From Pseudomonadota bacterium (GTDB taxonomy: Bacteria; Desulfobacterota; Desulfovibrionia; Desulfovibrionales; Desulfovibrionaceae), in NCBI GenBank assembly GCA_023435825.1, contig JAEZMB010000028.1, forward strand, positions 1 to 42,211: 42,211 nucleotides of DNA, in the 5' to 3' direction. The notes below the pieces were generated by a model. That model saw only the letters and a list, made by a program, of their open reading frames with translations, searched no databases and was not told where the DNA came from. This document shows, piece by piece, positions 8,674 through 16,166 of the stretch. The position numbers were made by a program, and so were the translations under genes. The number at the start of each line of letters is the position of its first letter. Within the stretch, counting starts at the first letter, position 1.

Positions 8674-9627
8674 TCATTGCAGGCGGCTTGCGGCGGCTTC
8701 GCTTCGGGCCAGCAGGGGCAGCCAGGCCTCGGCGAAGCGGTCGGCGGCCTGGGCCGTGAAATGGTAGCCGTCGTTGCGGTCGGAGAAGGGCACCAGCCGG
8801 TCGGTGTCCGGGCCGGACAGGACATGGCGCTGCGGGTCGGCCGCGGCGGTTTGCGCCTGGGTCAGGGCCGGGCAGGTTTTGTAGCAGGCCGGGTTGGCCG
8901 CGTTGCCGCAGACCAGATCGAAATACTGGGAGGTCCGGGCCACGACGACTTCGGTCGCCGGCCCGACCTTGTCGCGGATCTGGTCGATGACGGCGTCCAG
9001 CATGGCGGCGTAGTCGGGCGCGGCCACGCCCAGGGCGCAGTCGGCCTCGCCCTGGTGCAGGAGCACATGGGTGGGCGGCAGGCCGGCGGCGGCCAGGGCG
9101 TCCAGGGAGGCCAGGAGCACGGCGTTGTGGCGGCCGCCCGGCCCCCATTCGAGAATGGAGGAGCCGCCCCGGGCGATGTTGGCGAAAATGACGGCGTCGT
9201 AGAAGCCGCCGGCCACAAGCTTGTCGCCCAGGCGCGGCCAGGAGCTGCCCTTGGTGCCGGTGGCCCCGGGCAGGGCGTCGCGGGCCTTGGTGCACGCGCC
9301 GTCGGCAAAGGCGTAGACGGGCTGGACGGACTCGTAGCCCGGGTCCACGGTGTTGGAAGCGTTGGACTGGCCAAAGACCAGGGCGACCATGGTCCGGTCC
9401 TTGGCCAGGGCGGCGCAGTCCAGGGTCGGTTCGCCGGGCGCGCCGGCGTAGACGGCCAGTTCCCCGGTTTCCGGCGGATCGGGCAGCCGACCGGCATAGC
9501 GGTCCTGGACGGCGGCCGGGGAACGGCGGGCCAGGCGGGGCGCGGCGTCCTCGGAGACGGCCCGCCCGGCCAGCATAGCCAGGGCGACCAGGCCCGCAAG
9601 ACCCAGGGTCAGACGATGGAGCGGCAT
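8674..9627 (-). CDS. Secreted SGNH/SASA-type carbohydrate esterase-like protein
   Basis: The 317-residue protein has an N-terminal signal peptide (about residues 1-25). Motifs are those of the sialate O-acetylesterase/CE6-like SGNH family: block I VFGQSN with the presumed nucleophile Ser88, a central LLHQGEADC (H191-Q-G-E194), and a C-terminal DRNDGYHFT providing Asp286 and His289. It would hydrolyse acetyl or other acyl esters in the periplasm or outside the cell; the substrate cannot be read from sequence. The frame allows a start at 9687, but that overlaps tetR and spoils the signal peptide, so 9627 is preferred despite a weak ribosome binding site. It is wedged between tetR and the efflux adaptor on the same strand, an unusual neighbour for an RND operon. 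Confidence 0.8.
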   Translation of the reverse strand: MPLHRLTLGLAGLVALAMLAGRAVSEDAAPRLARRSPAAVQDRYAGRLPDPPETGELAVYAGAPGEPTLDCAALAKDRTMVALVFGQSNASNTVDPGYESVQPVYAFADGACTKARDALPGATGTKGSSWPRLGDKLVAGGFYDAVIFANIARGGSSILEWGPGGRHNAVLLASLDALAAAGLPPTHVLLHQGEADCALGVAAPDYAAMLDAVIDQIRDKVGPATEVVVARTSQYFDLVCGNAANPACYKTCPALTQAQTAAADPQRHVLSGPDTDRLVPFSDRNDGYHFTAQAADRFAEAWLPLLARSEAAASRLQ

Positions 9628-9670
9628 GGCGTGGGGCGTTAACGCGTGTTCACTTCGAGGGCGAAAAAAA

Positions 9671-10264
9671 TCATGAAGCAACGGCATGGGCGAACAACTC
9701 CCAATTGGCGGCGATTTGGCGGGGCAGGTCCATGTCTTCCGGCGTCCTGGCCTGTATCAGCGCCGGCATGGCGATGAGTCCGAGGAAATGCACAACAATC
9801 TCCTGAGGGCGCAGATCCGTGCGTATTTCGCCGCAAGTTTGTCCTTCTGCAATCATCTCGATGATGATTTCACGCAGCAACTTGTGGTGTCGCATCTTGA
9901 TGGCGCGCAGTTCCGGTTCCTCGAACCAGAGGACGTCGGAGAGAAAGACCACCGGCATGGCGCAATAGCGGCTGACCATGGCCATGGAGGAAAAATAAAG
10001 CCGCCGCAGGGCATCCATGGGGCTGGTCCCCTGGGCCTTGGCCTGCCGCATGTTGGCCATGAAATACTCCTGGTGCTCTTCCATGATGGCGGCCAGGATG
10101 TCGGCCTTGCTTTTGTAGTGGCGATAGAGCGCGGCGGCCGAGATGCCCACGGCTTCGGCCACGCGGCGCACGGTCACGGCGCCGATGCCCTGGCGCACGA
10201 CAATGTCCAGGGCGGCTTCGGCGATCTGTTCGCGGCGCAGGGGGGATTCCAGACGTTCAGCCAT
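9671..10264 (-). CDS. TetR-family transcriptional regulator of the efflux block
   Basis: The 197-residue protein has the TetR N-terminal helix-turn-helix: IAEAALDIVVRQGIGAVTVR then VAEAVGISAAALYRHYKSKADIL (about residues 14-60). A helical ligand-binding and dimerisation domain follows. TetR proteins of this size next to RND genes (AcrR, NalC, TtgR-like) usually repress their own operon until a substrate binds. It is the first gene of the block tetR-esterase-adaptor-pump-marR, all on the minus strand. A candidate palindromic operator lies 8 bases upstream of its start. Confidence 0.93.
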   Translation of the reverse strand: MAERLESPLRREQIAEAALDIVVRQGIGAVTVRRVAEAVGISAAALYRHYKSKADILAAIMEEHQEYFMANMRQAKAQGTSPMDALRRLYFSSMAMVSRYCAMPVVFLSDVLWFEEPELRAIKMRHHKLLREIIIEMIAEGQTCGEIRTDLRPQEIVVHFLGLIAMPALIQARTPEDMDLPRQIAANWELFAHAVAS

Positions 10265-10272
10265 GGGGGGAA

Positions 10273-10288
10273 GTTAACACCGGTTCAC
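10273..10288. promoter_or_regulatory. Candidate TetR-type operator
   Basis: The element GTTAAC-N4-GTTCAC is an imperfect inverted repeat; GTTCAC reads GTGAAC on the other strand, matching 5 of 6 positions. It sits immediately upstream of the tetR start codon (10264), where an autoregulatory TetR operator would be expected. It is short and was found by eye, so specificity is inferred from position. Confidence 0.4.
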
Positions 10289-10323
10289 AAGCTGTCAAGA
10301 CTAATCCCGCGAGGGGATGGGCG

Positions 10324-10352
10324 GACATATATCGAGGGTCAAGCACTGTCAA
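10324..10352 (-). promoter_or_regulatory. Candidate promoter for tetR and the efflux block
   Basis: A perfect TTGACA -35 lies on the minus strand at 10352-10347. An AT-rich TATAT/TATGTC stretch follows at 10331-10324 with 15-17 base spacing, so the exact -10 is unclear. A second perfect TTGACA lies at 10298-10293 with TAACTT 16 bases on, overlapping the inverted repeat at 10273-10288. Either would start transcription just after the gspE stop (10364) and would separate the efflux block from gspDE. Confidence 0.4.
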
Positions 10353-10363
10353 GGGCAGGCGGA

Positions 10364-12166
10364 TCAGACCACCGTGGCCCGGATGACTTCTTCCATCGTG
10401 GTGATTTGGCGAAGGATCTTGTCCATGCCGTCCTGGCGCAGGGTGGCCATGCCGGCGTCTATGGCCGCCGTGCGGATGCGGCCGGCCTCGGCGTTGTGCA
10501 GGATCAGTTCGGCCATGGGTTCGTCGATGACCAGGAGTTCGTGGATGGAGGTGCGGCCGCGATACCCGGTTCCCATGCACTGGGGGCAGCCCACGGCCCG
10601 GCAGATGGTCTTTCCGGCCAGGGCGGCCGCGCCGGGGCCAAAGGGCAGCAGGTCTTCCTCGCTTGGCGTGAAGGGTTCCTTGCAGCGCGGACACAGGACA
10701 CGCACCAGGCGCTGGGCGACAAGGGCCCGCACCACCGAGCAGACCATGTAGGGTTCGATGCCCATGTCCACCATGCGGGTGACGGCCGAGGCGGCGTCGT
10801 TGGTGTGCAGGGTCGAAAAGACGAGGTGGCCGGTGAGTGCCGCCTGGCAGGCGATTTGGGCCGTTTCGGCGTCGCGGATTTCGCCGACCAGGATGACGTC
10901 CGGGTCCTGGCGCAGGATGGAGCGCAGGCCGCTGGCGAAGGTCAGGTCGATCTTGGCGTTGACCTGCATCTGCCCCACGCCCTCGATCTGGTATTCCACC
11001 GGGTCCTCGATGGTGAGGATGTTCTTGTCCGTGGAATTGATGTGGTTAATGAGCGCGTACAGGGTGGTGGACTTGCCCGAGCCGGTGGGGCCGGTGACCA
11101 GGATGATGCCGTGGGGGAGCCTGGCCAGGGCGCTTAATTCCTCGAAATGGCCGGGGGAAAGGCCCAGTTCGCCAAGGCTCAGGATGCGGCTGTTTTTTTC
11201 CAGCAGCCGCAGCACGAGCCGTTCGCCGAACTTGGTGGGAAACACCGACACCCGGATGTCCACGTTGCGGTTGCCCAGGCGGATGTCGAAGCTGCCGTCC
11301 TGAGGCAGGCGGCGCTCGGCGATGTCGAGCTTGGAGCGGATCTTGACATGGGACACGACGGGCGGATGCCAGCGCTTGTCCAGGGTCTTGATGTCGTAGA
11401 GCACGCCGTCGAGGCGGAAGCGGATTTTCAGCGAATTCTGGTAGGGCTCGATGTGGATGTCGCTGCACAGATCGCGCACGGCCTGGGCCAGGAGCTGGTT
11501 GACCAGCCGGATGACCGGGGCGTTGCTGGTCTCGTCCAGGAGGTCCTCGGTGGACATGTTCTCCGGCGGCGGCCCCATGAAATCGTCCAGGCTCAGGTTG
11601 TCGAGCCTGGGGTCGCGCTCGCCCTCGGCCTCGCCGTGGGCGTGGTTGATGGCCGAGACGATGGTCTCGGGCAGGGCCAGGGCCACGTCGAGATCGGCCT
11701 GGCCGAGCATCCGGCGCAGGTCGTCGGCCAGCTCCGGCGCGAACGGGTCGGCAAGGACCACCAGCTGCCGGCCGTCCCGGGCCACGGGCACTGCCAGATT
11801 GCGCTTGAGATAGCCAAAGGGCAGCCGGCGGATGCGCTCGGCGTCTTCGTCGGTGAGGTCGATGGCTTCGAAATAGGGCAGGCCGAGGCTGGCGGCCAGG
11901 GCCGAGGCGGCCAGGCCGGCGTCGACCTTGTGGAGTTCGGCCAGACGCTTGAAGGGATTTTGCCCGGCCCGGGCGGCCTCGGCAAAGGCGTCCTCCAGGG
12001 CGGCCAGGGGCAGGGCCAGGGTTTCGGCCACGGGCTCCAGCAGCGACGCCCGGGGCGGGCCTGGCGTCGGTTGTCCGGCCCCGGCGCGCGGGCTCCGGGC
12101 CAGGGGGAGCCGGCACAGGGCGGCCAGACGGTCGGCCATGCGCCGGAAATCCGGCAGCCTGTCCAT
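10364..12166 (-). CDS. gspE: T2SS assembly ATPase GspE
   Basis: The 600-residue protein has a GspE N-terminal domain (about residues 60-190) and the conserved linker SDIHIEPY. The hexameric secretion ATPase core follows: Walker A GPTGSGKST (Lys365), the Asp box (ILTIEDPVEY), Walker B VILVGEIRDAET and the His box STLHTNDA. A tetracysteine zinc module is present as C492-PR-C495 and C527-PQ-C530, typical of GspE. It powers pseudopilus extension from the cytoplasm. The frame runs further upstream into gspD, but the ATG at 12166 lies directly after the gspD stop and has GGAG about ten bases upstream. With gspD it forms the first half of the interrupted T2SS locus. Confidence 0.96.
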   Translation of the reverse strand: MDRLPDFRRMADRLAALCRLPLARSPRAGAGQPTPGPPRASLLEPVAETLALPLAALEDAFAEAARAGQNPFKRLAELHKVDAGLAASALAASLGLPYFEAIDLTDEDAERIRRLPFGYLKRNLAVPVARDGRQLVVLADPFAPELADDLRRMLGQADLDVALALPETIVSAINHAHGEAEGERDPRLDNLSLDDFMGPPPENMSTEDLLDETSNAPVIRLVNQLLAQAVRDLCSDIHIEPYQNSLKIRFRLDGVLYDIKTLDKRWHPPVVSHVKIRSKLDIAERRLPQDGSFDIRLGNRNVDIRVSVFPTKFGERLVLRLLEKNSRILSLGELGLSPGHFEELSALARLPHGIILVTGPTGSGKSTTLYALINHINSTDKNILTIEDPVEYQIEGVGQMQVNAKIDLTFASGLRSILRQDPDVILVGEIRDAETAQIACQAALTGHLVFSTLHTNDAASAVTRMVDMGIEPYMVCSVVRALVAQRLVRVLCPRCKEPFTPSEEDLLPFGPGAAALAGKTICRAVGCPQCMGTGYRGRTSIHELLVIDEPMAELILHNAEAGRIRTAAIDAGMATLRQDGMDKILRQITTMEEVIRATVV

Positions 12167-12167
12167 G

Positions 12168-14228
12168 CTATTTGCCGGCTCCGGCGGCGAAAAAGACCGG
12201 GGCCTTTCGGATGGGCTTGGACAGCTCTTCTTCGTTGAACTCGATCTGGCGCTCGATCTCCATCTTCTTGGTGTGCAGCAGCCGGTCGCTGTCCACCCCG
12301 GGGGCGGTGATGCGCGGGGTGATGAAGACATAGAGATTGGTGCGTTCGTCGGCCACGGACTTGTTCTTGAACAGCCAGCCCACCACCGGCACGTCGCCAA
12401 GGCCCGGGACCTTGCTGTTGCCCTCGGCCCGGCTCTTGCCGATGAGCCCGGAGAGCACGATGGTCTCGCCGTTTTTGCACATGATGGTGGTTTCGGTGAC
12501 GCGCTTGCGGGTGGTCGGCTGGAGCGCGCCGGTTTCCTTGGTGACCGTCTCGTCGATGCGGCTGGTCTCCTGCTTGACCTTGAGCTTGATGGAGTCGCCT
12601 TCGTTGATCTGGGGCGTGACCTTCAGCGTGGTGCCGACGTCCTTGTAGTCGAAGCGCTGATAGGGCCGGTCGGTGGTGGACTGGCCCACGTCCTGGCTGG
12701 TGAGGTAGGGCCGGTTCTCGGCCACGGTGATGGTGGCCTCCTCGTTGTCCAGGGTCATGAGCTGGGGCGTGGCGATGATGTTGAAGCTGTTGTCGGATTT
12801 GGAGGCGTTGATCATGGCCTGGAGGTTCGAATAGATGACCTCGCCGATCTTGACCGGAAAGGCGAGCCCCCCCAGCGAGCCGCCGGCCGGGGGCACGAAG
12901 GCCCCGGAGGAGTTGTAGAGCGACTCGTAGCCGGCCGGGTTGGAAGAAGCAAAAAGCAGCCCGCCGTATTTGCCGTCGCCAAGGCCGGACTGCTTGTTGG
13001 CCACGTTGAGGTTGACGCCAAACGACACCGACTTGTCGGTGGAGACTTCCATGATGAGCGCCTCGACGTAGACCTGCTTGCGCGGGGCATCGAGCTTTTT
13101 GACCACCTGATCGACGAAGGCGAAGTCCTCGGGGGCGGCGGTGACGAGCAGGCTGTTGGTGGTCTTGTCGGCCACGAAATTAAACCCGCCCGAGACTGTC
13201 GGAGCTTGGGCCTTGGCCGCGTCGCCCGAGGCGGCGACGGAACCCTTGGTGAACAGCTCGTTGAGCACTTTGCTCAAGTTTTCGGCGTCGGCGTGCTGGA
13301 GCTTGTAGACGTGGAGGTTGCCCTGTTCCATGGGATTGGGCACGTCGAGCCGGGCCAGCAGGCCCTTGACCTGGGCCACGTACTGGGGCTCGGCCAGGAC
13401 GATGACGGCGTTGGTGCGCTCCTCGGGAACCACGCTGATCTTGGTCTGGCCGCCGCCTTCCTTGGCCGCGCTTTGGCTGAGGAGCTTTTCGAGCTTCTGG
13501 GAGATCTTGGCCGCCGAGGCGTGCTTCAAATGGAACAGGTGCAGGGTGGCCTTGGCCGAGGACAGGTCGAGCTGGCCCACGATGCCGATGATGCGCTGGA
13601 TGTTGGGCCGGTAGTCGGTGACGATGAGCGCATTGGTGTCAACGAAGTCGGCCAGCATCCCGTCCGGGGAAACCAGCGGGGCCAGGGTCTTGCGCAGTTC
13701 GCTGGCCCGAATGTTTTGCAGCGGCAGGATCTGGGTGACCACGGCGTCGGCCGGGTTGGCCACGGTCTCGCGGCCGTCGATGACCGGCATGGAGCGGGCC
13801 CGGCTGGTCTTGGCCGGCACGATCTTGACGAAGTTTTCGGTGGGCAGGGCGGTGTAGCCGTTGACCTCAAGGACCGACTCGAAAACCTTGTAGACTTCGG
13901 CCGGGGACAGGGGCTTGGGCGAGATGACGGTGACGTTGCCCTTGACGGCGTCGTCGATGACGAAATTCCTGCCAGTCACCTGGCTGATATACTTGATGAA
14001 AGCGCGCAGATCCACGCCGTCGAAATTGATGCTGATGGTTTTGGCCGCGTCGTCCGCAGCGGCCACGGTTTCCACTGTTTCGTCCGTGGCCGGCTGGGCC
14101 TTGGACGCCCCAGGCGCGGCCTGGGGCGGGGCGGCCAGAATCCCGCCCGGCAGGAGCAGGAGCAAGCCAAGCAGGCACACGGCCAGGGCGCATCCCCTGG
14201 CAAGGCGGAGTCGAAGGGTCGGCGTCAT
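12168..14228 (-). CDS. gspD: T2SS outer-membrane secretin GspD
   Basis: The 686-residue protein has a signal peptide (about 1-32). A linker and the N0 domain (TISINFDGVDLRAFIKYISQ..., about 64-135) follow, then repeated N1-N3 domains (for example LPLQNIRASELRKTLAPLVS, FHLKHASAAKISQKLEKLL and YKLQHADAENLSKVL). The C-terminal secretin core runs from VYVEALIMEVSTDKSVSFG to VPGLGDVPVVGWLFKNK and LYVFITPRI. A tail of about 50 residues follows the core and could be the S-domain/pilotin-binding region. It forms the outer-membrane exit channel. The stop is almost adjacent to the gspE start, and a weak AAGGTG site precedes the ATG at 14228. Confidence 0.96.
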   Translation of the reverse strand: MTPTLRLRLARGCALAVCLLGLLLLLPGGILAAPPQAAPGASKAQPATDETVETVAAADDAAKTISINFDGVDLRAFIKYISQVTGRNFVIDDAVKGNVTVISPKPLSPAEVYKVFESVLEVNGYTALPTENFVKIVPAKTSRARSMPVIDGRETVANPADAVVTQILPLQNIRASELRKTLAPLVSPDGMLADFVDTNALIVTDYRPNIQRIIGIVGQLDLSSAKATLHLFHLKHASAAKISQKLEKLLSQSAAKEGGGQTKISVVPEERTNAVIVLAEPQYVAQVKGLLARLDVPNPMEQGNLHVYKLQHADAENLSKVLNELFTKGSVAASGDAAKAQAPTVSGGFNFVADKTTNSLLVTAAPEDFAFVDQVVKKLDAPRKQVYVEALIMEVSTDKSVSFGVNLNVANKQSGLGDGKYGGLLFASSNPAGYESLYNSSGAFVPPAGGSLGGLAFPVKIGEVIYSNLQAMINASKSDNSFNIIATPQLMTLDNEEATITVAENRPYLTSQDVGQSTTDRPYQRFDYKDVGTTLKVTPQINEGDSIKLKVKQETSRIDETVTKETGALQPTTRKRVTETTIMCKNGETIVLSGLIGKSRAEGNSKVPGLGDVPVVGWLFKNKSVADERTNLYVFITPRITAPGVDSDRLLHTKKMEIERQIEFNEEELSKPIRKAPVFFAAGAGK

Positions 14229-14479
14229 GGAGCACCTTGCTGGCGGTCTGTTTGCGGGGCGGGCAGGCTGGGCCTGGCCGGCAGGCCGACCGGGCGGCCT
14301 TTGGCGATGCGCCGGATACGGTCGGTTCCCGTCGTCTTCCTAGCATGGCGGCCTTCAGGCGTCCAGGCGTCCACGTCTCCGCGTGCCCGCGCAGCCAGTC
14401 GTCGGCAGGCGTCCAGGCGGCGCGGGCCGGCCACGGCTCACGAGGAGCAGGCGCGGCGGGCGTGACCGGAAGAAACAAT
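14229..14479. other. Intergenic region upstream of gspD with short direct repeats
   Basis: This 250-base stretch separates the porin terminator from gspD. No supportable gene is seen; the open frames here are out-of-register GC-rich runs. The nonamer CAGGCGTCC occurs three times (twice in tandem near 14357-14374 and again near 14407). No convincing promoter could be picked, although the gspD promoter should be here. Confidence 0.5.
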
Positions 14480-14511
14480 GCCCGGCCAGGATGGCGGCAT
14501 CCTGGCCGGGC
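14480..14511 (-). terminator. Rho-independent terminator of the porin gene
   Basis: A perfect 13-bp stem (CCCGGCCAGGAT with its flanking G, paired with ATCCTGGCCGGG plus C) encloses the 6-base loop GGCGGC. On the minus strand it is followed by the T-rich CATTGTTTCTTCC, as expected for an intrinsic terminator. It lies about 60 bases after the porin stop. Confidence 0.8.
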
Positions 14512-14530
14512 GCGGCAACCAGACGGCGGA

Positions 14531-14569
14531 GTCTGGAGCCGGGCCACGGCCGTGGCCCGGCTTGCAGAC
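14531..14569 (-). other. Long hairpin abutting the porin stop codon
   Basis: A perfect 24-base palindrome at 14538-14561 (GCCGGGCCACGG and its complement) is extended outward by GTCTG/CAGAC with a small bulge. The whole structure begins at the base after the porin TAG. It has no T-run of its own, and a classical terminator follows 20 bases later. It could protect the 3' end of the porin mRNA. Confidence 0.65.
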
Positions 14570-15997
14570 CTAGAAGGTGTACAGGAAGCCCAGGGAGGCC
14601 ATCCAGGCGTCGGTGGCCTGGTTGGTCATGCGGTGGCCCCAGATGCTGGTCTTGAGGCCCTGGGGCGAGGCGAAGCCGGTTTGCAGGGTCAGCGTCAGGG
14701 CTTCGGTCAGCTCGTAGCTGTGGTCGAAGTTGAGGCCGAGCACCCATTCGCCCTGGGCCAGATCGCGGCCCATGGTCACGTACTCGCCGGGGCCGCCGGA
14801 GGCCCAGACGGCCTTGCGCAGGCCGGCCGGGCTGTTGCGGCCGGCGATGACGGCGGCGGTCAGCCGGCTTTTGAGGGCTTCGATGAACGAGATGTCGCGT
14901 ATGGCCAGGGCCGTGCCCCAGGTGCCCAGCGGATTGACGCCCATGGCGTTGTTGGAGAACTCCTGGTCGCAATTAAACAGGAACGACGCGCCCGGACCCC
15001 ATTTGGGGGTGATGACGGGCAGGCGTTCGCTGCCGTTGGTCAGGCTCGAATCCTCGCCGCTGGCCACCCAGCCGAACAGGCCCGGCATAGCCCAGTCGAG
15101 GCCCGAGTAGGTCATGCCGGCGTCGAAGAACCAGCCCTGGCGACGGTCGCGCGACCGGTCCGAGCCGGCGGCGTCGCCATAAACGCCGTCGAAATAGAAC
15201 TTCACCGGGTCCAGGGCGGTGACGGACAGGGCCAGGCCGGCCCACCACATGGGGTTCTGGTTGTTCTTGTAGCCGGTGGGGTCGAGGTAGCTGCCGGCCG
15301 AGCGCAGGCCGGCGTCGAAATAGCCTTCGGGGTCGCTGTCCTTGCCGTAGACGCCGACCAGGCCCCAGGGCGTGGCCGTGAAACCGTCCACCGTGACGGG
15401 CAGGGCCAGGCGGTAGACGTCGAAGGCGTCGCCCACCTGGGTGGTGGTGGGCTGGTAGGTGCGATACGCGTCCAGCAGCCGGCCGTAGGCGGCCTCCACG
15501 GCGAACACGTCCTCGATGACGGGCAGCTTCACGAACAGCGCGGCGCTGGACTGGTCGCCGTCGTCGGCGGCCAGCACAATGCTGTCGTAGAACACCTCGG
15601 TGTGGGGCACGGACAGGGGCTGGTAGCCGGCCGTCACCTCGATGTCCGTGCCGGGCCATTTGAACTGGAGGTAGGCCAGGTACGGCTGGATGGCCACCTG
15701 CGGGTTGGCGGCCGTGAGGTAGCCATGCCCCCAGGCCTCGTCGTCCACGCGCATGCCGAAGCGGAACTTGAGGTTTTCATTGGCCACGAAATCGGTCCGC
15801 AGGCGCAGGCGTTGCCAGATGGTGAGGCGATCCTCGGTCTGCGTGCCGGTCTCGTTCCAGCCGGTGAAATTGCGATTGGCGAAAAAGACGCCGTAGACCC
15901 GGGCGTCTCCCGCCATTTTGACTTCCGTGGCCGACCAGGCCGGGACCGCCGTGGCGGCCATCAGGGCCAAGGTCAGCAACACTACCGCTTTTCGCAT
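14570..15997 (-). CDS. Outer-membrane homotrimeric-type porin (Desulfovibrio family)
   Basis: The 475-residue protein has a signal peptide (MRKAVVLLTLALMAATAVPAWSA, cut about residue 23-24). Amphipathic beta-strands rich in aromatics and Gly follow, and the C-terminal residue is Phe (MASLGFLYTF), the signal read by the Bam machinery. The composition and the opening VKMAGDARVYGVFFANRNF resemble the homotrimeric porins abundant in Desulfovibrio outer membranes; the family call is from memory of that pattern. The ATG at 15997 is chosen because AAGGAG lies eight bases upstream; the in-frame GTG nine bases earlier is part of that site. A Fur-box match lies 76 bases upstream, so iron control is suggested. 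Confidence 0.85.
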   Translation of the reverse strand: MRKAVVLLTLALMAATAVPAWSATEVKMAGDARVYGVFFANRNFTGWNETGTQTEDRLTIWQRLRLRTDFVANENLKFRFGMRVDDEAWGHGYLTAANPQVAIQPYLAYLQFKWPGTDIEVTAGYQPLSVPHTEVFYDSIVLAADDGDQSSAALFVKLPVIEDVFAVEAAYGRLLDAYRTYQPTTTQVGDAFDVYRLALPVTVDGFTATPWGLVGVYGKDSDPEGYFDAGLRSAGSYLDPTGYKNNQNPMWWAGLALSVTALDPVKFYFDGVYGDAAGSDRSRDRRQGWFFDAGMTYSGLDWAMPGLFGWVASGEDSSLTNGSERLPVITPKWGPGASFLFNCDQEFSNNAMGVNPLGTWGTALAIRDISFIEALKSRLTAAVIAGRNSPAGLRKAVWASGGPGEYVTMGRDLAQGEWVLGLNFDHSYELTEALTLTLQTGFASPQGLKTSIWGHRMTNQATDAWMASLGFLYTF

Positions 15998-16072
15998 GAG
16001 CGACACTCCTTCCAGGTTCCGCGTGGTTGAAGGGCTTCCGATGATGGTGGCCGGAATCTGTCTACCTCAAAA

Positions 16073-16091
16073 GGCAATGAAAGTCATTATC
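16073..16091 (-). promoter_or_regulatory. Candidate Fur box upstream of the porin
   Basis: On the minus strand the 19 bases read GATAATGACTTTCATTGCC. Compared with the classical Fur consensus GATAATGATAATCATTATC, 14 of 19 positions match, including the entire first half GATAATGA and the TCATT of the second half. The GATAAT can also serve as a -10 element, so Fur binding would block the promoter. It lies between the HD-GYP stop (16167) and the porin start (15997). Confidence 0.65.
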
Positions 16092-16166
16092 GCTTGCGCT
16101 TGAAAGTGCATGGATTCCCAACCTTGACGTCGGCCGTCCGCAAACGTTCGGGGTGCGGCCGTACGT

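Noticed and set aside
13867..14547. Minus-strand open frame across the gspD start and the upstream region
   Set aside because: It overlaps gspD out of frame and the porin terminator. Its translation is Arg/Pro-rich without motifs.
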